A stretch of DNA of 64,000 nucleotides from Gnetum montanum. Its lineage: Eukaryota > Streptophyta > Gnetopsida > Gnetales > Gnetaceae. Location of the stretch: NCBI GenBank assembly GCA_015680685.1, contig MNCI01036747.1:425241-489240 (forward strand), in the 5' to 3' direction. Below are positions 59,031-64,000 of this stretch, piece by piece. The notes under the pieces were generated by a model. The model saw only the letters and a list, made by a program, of their open reading frames with translations. It did not search any database and had not been told where the DNA came from. How positions within the stretch are numbered: position 1 is the stretch's first letter; each line of letters begins with the position of its first letter. A program made the translations under genes and the position numbers.

Positions 59031-60430
59031 ATGTCTCTCTCACAAGACTGTGATAATGTAACAACCAGTAAGGCAATTCATTGGAGTCCCAATGAATTAT
59101 ATGATGATGAAGATGAATTTTGGAGTACCCAATTTGATGTAGGGGTTTCCTATAAACATAAATGAAGACAACATCGTCCTAACTCATGAATGCATAACAT
59201 ACCTAGTGACGATGAACCCCTACTGGCCACTAAAAGCCTAACACAAATATAAGAGGCTATTCGAATATCTCGTAGGCATCGTAAGGAAAGCTGTCTACCC
59301 AGGCTTGACTTAAACAACTTTCCTAAGTTTTTAGGAGGCTATGATTTAGATCCACAACAACATTTACAAGCCTTCTATGATGCTTGTGCATGGAACAACA
59401 TTGATAATGAGTGGCAAAAACTTAAGCTCTTTTCTCTGACACTCATTGGCCAAGCAAAAGTATGGTATAGGTTGTTAAAACCAAAATCAATCCAACACTG
59501 GCCAAAAATGGTAGAACTCTTCAATGAAAGATATCAAACTTATGCAAGAGTGTCAGCCTTGAGGAGACAAATCCAAGAGTGGAAACAAGCACAACATAAA
59601 CCCTTGGACATGGCCTTAGAAAGATATTATGCATTGTTAAACAACTTCCTAGGCCATGAGTTCTCTGAGGAAAGGTTAATGTACCACATTATTGATGGGC
59701 TCCGTAATGAAACAAGGGAAACCCTAGGGATGTATGCCCGAGGTCAACTATATGAGCTATGAACCCACCAACTCCAAGAGCTTATTAAGCGGGTAGCAAA
59801 AGAAGAAGGGGAGTTAGCTAAATGGGAGAATGCTGAGAAATATCAACATGCCCAAAACCTTAAATCAACAAGGGCCCATGATAATAACAAGGAGAAATCA
59901 ACTTACCTCAAGGAGGTGGAACCATCTTTGCCATACTACAATCATTGGATGAAATTGAGAAAAGATCAATAAGATGATGGAATGAATGCATAAAAAATGC
60001 GGAGAATATGCCAACATTATTGGGGATAGATTTATGATGAACCAAGAAGCAGGAAAAAATACCCTTAGATAATAAGAAAGAGGGGTTGAAAAAAATAAGA
60101 GCTCAACCACCAATCATATGTATTAGTGCAAGATTTTCCTGTACGATCACCCCAAGGGCCAATGTCCAAAATTGTCACATTTACAGGAGCATTGGGGAAG
60201 AGTGTTACATCTAGAGTTTGTACAGAGATATTGTGTTCGATCATAGTGGCAACAATCCCAGTCATGGGAGAGGCCACCCTCAAACTGCTTACACCCTTCA
60301 TATCATCCAAATCTAAGTGCCTATCAAGTTCAACATCCTATTTCTCCATCTAGGTTAACATCCTCTATCTCACCACATTATTATCATTCTCCCTAATACC
60401 ATCAATTAAACACCACTAATTTCAGAGGTA
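59031..60430 (+). pseudogene. Gag (ORF1) of a third unit of the same family
   Basis: MSLSQDCDNVTTSKAIHW starts at 59031. The core LDLNNFPKFLGGYDLDPQQH, EWQKLKLFSLTLIGQAKVWY and MVELFNERYQTYARVSALRR (59300-59580) continues through MALERYYALLNNFLGHEF and LMYHIIDGLRNETRETLGMY to 59760 with no stop from 59472 on. The retrotransposon-gag domain is clear. The carboxy part (IYDHPKGQCPKL type, 60140 on) is broken. It is truncated near 60430, where a different gypsy gag begins. The protein would have formed the particle shell. Confidence 0.8.
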
Positions 60431-60439
60431 AAGTACCTT

Positions 60440-61115
60440 AAAACCCCAAACATTGAGGAAATCAAGATGTTGGACTTCTACCAAGATGATCCAATCCACT
60501 CTTCAGTTCCACCATTAACCTTGCCAAAGGGAATCTCATTACCTCAACAAACAAAGTATAATGGAGAGGGAGATCCAAATGCCCATCTAGTAACATTTCG
60601 ACTAGAATGTCTACTGCTTTAGGCCTGGCCTCATGCAATTCTGCGAGTTTTTACTATGTCCTTAATGGGAAAAGCCTTAGACTGGTACCGAGCCTTACCC
60701 TGTAACTCCATATCCTCTCTAGAGGATTGTTTACATCAGTTCATTACCCATTTCAAATATAATCTAAAACCTGAAGCCACACTGGATAGCTTAATTCAGA
60801 TTAAATAGGCACTGCTAGAGCTAGTACAAAAATTCATCCAAAGATGGAGCATAGCTCTAAATGAACTCCACGAGCCCATACCTGAGACATACCTGCTCAC
60901 CATTCTTAAGGTGGCCGTAAATGACTTTGTTAAATCAAAACTCTATGATCTGAGTGCCCATACTTTGAGTCAAGCATTTGCACAAATTAAGAACATAGAA
61001 GAGGCGGCGCAATCAAGCAATGACCCAGCTTATGTGGCCTACAGAAACCAACATACTCGCAAGCAAAACACAATAGTGGCAACAGTGATCGCAAGCACAA
61101 AAGCAACCAACTAGG
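60440..61115 (+). pseudogene. Gag of a second Ty3/gypsy lineage, broken
   Basis: TKYNGEGDPNAHLVTFRLE, VFTMSLMGKALDWYRALP and LEDCLHQFITHFKYNL form a typical gypsy gag core. It continues with LNELHEPIPETYLLTILKVAV and a clean stretch 60911-61114. A His/Cys segment, YCHYHQ-8-NCHAL (61421-61470), lies beyond it. This gag is unlike the family A gag just upstream. A stop follows ECLLL and another IQIK. Confidence 0.78.
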
Positions 61116-62968
61116 GCCCAATAGCTAAGCAACCCAAAGTCCCAGCTGACAAAGCCGCCAACTTTGGCGCCAACTCACTTACATTGGCAGGCGCCACCCC
61201 AAGGTCCAACTTTCAACGCAAGGACTGCTCAAAGTATACACCATTACCAATGCAACCTTCTCAACTATTGGAGTAACTCTTGAAAGCTGGGAAAATCTAA
61301 CACAAATATGTGTTGGTGATTACCCACCAAAAACATGATAGGTATTGCAGACTACTAAGGAACCCCACATTAGCAGTACCAAATGAGCCCCCGATCCCAC
61401 AACATTTTAAATTGGACCAATATTGTCATTACCACCAGTTGTCTAGTCACAATACATACAACTGTCATGCTTTGCAAGATGACCTGTAGAGAATGATAGA
61501 ACAAGGCCAATTGATGATCAACATGGCGAGTTAATCCAACATAGATGATGCCTCCTATGTCATAAACTCAATTAGCATAGGTGGCAAGCCCAAACCTATG
61601 CAACAACCTTTCGTAATCCGTGTGCCTCCTAACAAGGCAAGGGTCCTCGTAGCCTCCACAAGCAAGGGGCCTCCCTCTATTCTCAAAGTGCCACCTCAGG
61701 CACCCACAACACCCTTTGTGTTCAAGGCTCCACAACAATAGTCCACTACGACATTAAATTGGCATGACCCATCCGCTAAGATGTTAAACTAGCATGATGC
61801 AACAACAACCGCTAAGCAACCTTTTGTTATCAAGGTGCCACAACAAGTTGACCACATAACAACTCCACCTAAATTACCATTTGTCATAAGAGTGTCACAA
61901 TGTGGTGGACCCTCACCTACCCAAAGCCCAATAGTGGGCAACATCTCGATCCCTCCTCCTTCAAGGCTTAAGCCCACTAGCAACCTAGGTAGGCCCACCA
62001 AATGGCAATGCAAGAGGACAAATGAGCATCTCACAACCCCCATGGCCGAAGCAAAGGCCACAACCAGTAAACAAAAACTGAACACTAGGGCCCCTACCCC
62101 CAAGCAGGCCAAGCCAACCAAGCCCAAGTCCCCTATGAGAGAGATCTATCTTTCAAACCACATGGAAGAAGTTAAGGCTAACACAACAGCTAATGACAAG
62201 GTCTTCATAGCTGCACTAACCTAGGTAAAACAAAAGCTCAAGCAAAAGAACACAACGTTCAGCTTGCACGACCTGGTCATGACCTCATTTGCTCACTGCC
62301 AAGCATTGGCCCAGGTCTTGGCCTCCATTCCTATTATGAAAAACATCCCTGCAAATGAGACATCCATCTGTGCAACAATCCTACCCCCTACACCACAAGA
62401 ATCGGGTTCAATAACCTTAGCCTTTTGCGATGATGCAATCAAAGTCAACCCCGCATGAGGGGAGGTCACTACAACTCCACTATCCATTAGCATTTGTGTT
62501 GGATAGTGTACCATCAGCAGAGTGCTTGTTGATGATGGTGCAGCAACAAATGTAGTCTTGTGCTCCATCATCGACAAGCTAGGCCTGGCAGATGAAATTA
62601 GGCCAACCAAAACCACATGTCTAAAATCCTTCAATGGGTCACGTGTCATAGTCAGGGGTACAATCAACTTAGCCTTTGTGGTGGGAGAGCAATTCCCCAC
62701 TAGTGCAGACTTCACTGTCATAGAGGAGATGCCAGGTTTCAACATGATTCTAGGCAGGTCTTGGCTAGCCCAACTAAGAGCCATCGCCTCTCCCATCCAC
62801 CAAGAAATCCACCTTCCATACGAAGGAGGTCAAGTTATCATCCATGGTAATAACACTTCCTCTTCGACTATCCACAATGTAGACATGGCGCAAGTTTTAG
62901 AAGAAGAATTTCTTGGTGGTACACCTACGGTAACCAATGCAACACCTAAGGCTAACACACTCGAATGA
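61116..62968 (+). pseudogene. Gag-protease linker and retroviral-type aspartic protease
   Basis: A long Pro/Thr/Lys-rich linker (61835-62224 open) leads to an aspartic protease. RVLVDDGAATNVV at 62522 holds the catalytic Asp in LVD-D-GA, a form common in plant gypsy proteases. FTVIEEMPGFNMILGRSWL is the conserved second half with the LGR-W signature, and IHGN follows. The frame stays open from 62522 to 62968. In a complete element this enzyme cuts the gag-pol polyprotein. Reverse transcriptase should follow but is not found before 63120. Confidence 0.8.
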
Positions 62969-63119
62969 GTGGTTGAAGCCAACAGCCCCCCAGAGGATCC
63001 TAAGCTTTGCATGCTTCCTAATCCATGCCTGGTTAGGAAGCAACTACATGACCAAGACTTTCCCTTGGCCAAAAATGTGCTAGATGCTTGCCTACCCTTT
63101 GCGTCCACTTGCCATGCAT

Positions 63120-63480
63120 TTTGACATTCATTTACATCACACTAGCCTATGCATTTACATTTTTCCCGCTCACTTAGATCACAAATTTTGCTTTGTTTAC
63201 ACATTTGTCAAGTTAGTTTACACATTTCATTTGAAAAACATCAAACAAAAAAAAGAGAGCATAAAACTACAAAAACACATGGCCTGAAAAGGCCTTAAAC
63301 TAGCCTATGCCTTGGAACAACCTAAACCTATCATTTTTTGCATTTCTTTTCTTTCATTCATACATTTCAACTCTATGTATGACATGTGTCGCTTGATGTT
63401 GTTTTCTTCCTAGTTGGTTTTTACAGGATCTCGCAGGCACATAGCATGACCATGCATGCAACATCACACTTTACACAAGT
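63120..63480. other. Non-coding stretch after the protease
   Basis: No reverse transcriptase or LTR start could be recognised. Pyrimidine-rich phrases with CATTTACA or TTACACATTT recur several times between 63130 and 63240. Confidence 0.4.
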
Positions 63481-63484
63481 AAGG

Positions 63485-63685
63485 TAAGCACTAGTCCGCT
63501 ATGACTATAAACTAGCACAAACAGTCCTGGAGTCATGATAGTAAACTGACACCACAGATTTCCATCTGGTATGACACTAAACTACCACATCTGTCCACCA
63601 TGATGTGACACTAGCATCCAGAGTCCACTAAGACTATAAATTGGTTTTCCTCCTCATAGTCCGCTACGACTATAAACTAGCGACA
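63485..63685. repeat. Minisatellite of AGTCCGCTACGACTATAAACTAG type
   Basis: The phrase GACTATAAACTAG, or variants such as GACACTAAACTACC and GATAGTAAACTGAC, recurs about five times with a period near 45 bases. The first and last units (63490 and 63656) are closest to each other. Confidence 0.7.
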
Positions 63686-63872
63686 TCATCAACGACCAAG
63701 AAAAACTTGAAAAGAAGTGTTGCTGCAATTGGCTGCACTTGTTCCACAAAAAATTGCTGCATAATTTGTCTCATGGACCCAGATGAAGCTAATGCTATTC
63801 TGTCTGCTTTGAAAATTGTACATGGTGGCTCCATCTCCTTGGTTATTGATGAGACGCGGTTCGCACAGGCCG

Positions 63873-63990
63873 CGATATCGCAGTCGACGCAATATCGCAT
63901 CCCCCGCGATATCGTGTACGCGATATCGTGTCCTTCCCTACGATATCGGGTAACCCGATATCGCAGTCCGCTGCCATGTCTATAAATAAG
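63873..63990 (+). promoter_or_regulatory. Cluster of CGATATCG palindromes upstream of a TATA box
   Basis: CGATATCG occurs exactly at 63873, 63907, 63921, 63941 and 63956, with a CAATATCG variant at 63890, so six sites lie 14-20 bases apart. The last two form a perfect palindrome with 11-base arms and one central base (63941-63963). TATAAATA (63981-63988) lies 17 bases after the final site. The layout is that of a core promoter with clustered operator-like sites reading rightwards. Whether it belongs to a gene or to an LTR beyond the edge cannot be seen. Confidence 0.6.
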
Positions 63991-64000
63991 AGGCGGCTCT

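Noticed and set aside
63485-63685. CRISPR-like array
   Set aside because: Units are diverged, spacers are not unique sequences of fixed length, and the DNA is plant nuclear in character.
63641-63985. 114-codon frame as a gene at the right end
   Set aside because: Its second half is translated palindrome array and promoter-like DNA, and there is no family resemblance.

Overview
The window looks like intergenic DNA from a large land-plant nuclear genome, possibly a gymnosperm. That guess rests on one well-preserved plant gene surrounded by about 60 kb of old, diverged, nested retroelements; no taxon-specific marker is visible. The assembly has a 508-base N run (27845-28352) and single-N joins at 14129, 26337, 41221, 41686 and 52169.

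Left end (1-5 kb): the only gene that appears functional is exon 1 of an ankyrin-repeat / ANKRD13-like (GPCR-chaperone domain) protein on the minus strand, 1690-2356. It ends at a clear splice donor, its first intron runs off the left edge, and it has a GC-rich leader and upstream region. From 5 to 14 kb: three tRNA-derived SINE-like units (6.3-7.8 kb) and a decayed minus-strand LINE (7.9-10.9 kb). From 14 to 19 kb: a near full-length but stop-riddled plant L1 LINE on the minus strand. From 20 to 22 kb: a short Copia element with two LTRs and only a gag zinc knuckle inside. From 22 to 28.4 kb: a diverged repeat array, a broken subtilase pseudogene, a PIF1-helicase pseudogene that is tandemly duplicated into the N gap, then a long foldback MITE.

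From 29.6 kb to the right end the DNA is nested LTR-element sequence. A minus-strand gag-only Ty3/gypsy element lies at 29636-32917. A plus-strand LINE (about 33.0-39.6 kb) is split by a solo LTR (33649-37260, 5-bp target duplication TAAAT), which is itself split by another gag-bearing LTR element. A plus-strand two-ORF Ty3/gypsy-like element starts at 39965; a minus-strand copy of the same family (47791-56205) sits inside its second ORF. Both copies carry LTR, primer site, a gag-like ORF1, an internal spacer with promoter-like features, a coiled-coil ORF2 of unknown function, a polypurine tract and LTR, and I found no reverse transcriptase or integrase in either. The 3' LTR of the outer element, interrupted by a MITE copy and other DNA, appears to continue into the primer site and gag of a further unit (58887-60430), after which a second gypsy lineage (gag plus protease, 60.44-63.1 kb) begins. 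The window ends with a minisatellite and a cluster of five CGATATCG palindromes just upstream of a TATA box.

The most interesting item is the two-ORF, pol-less retroelement family with its conserved unknown ORF2. The closing palindrome cluster/TATA region and the foldback MITE are next. Most other coding traces are pseudogenes, many with CAG-to-TAG stops of the kind expected from decay of methylated cytosines.
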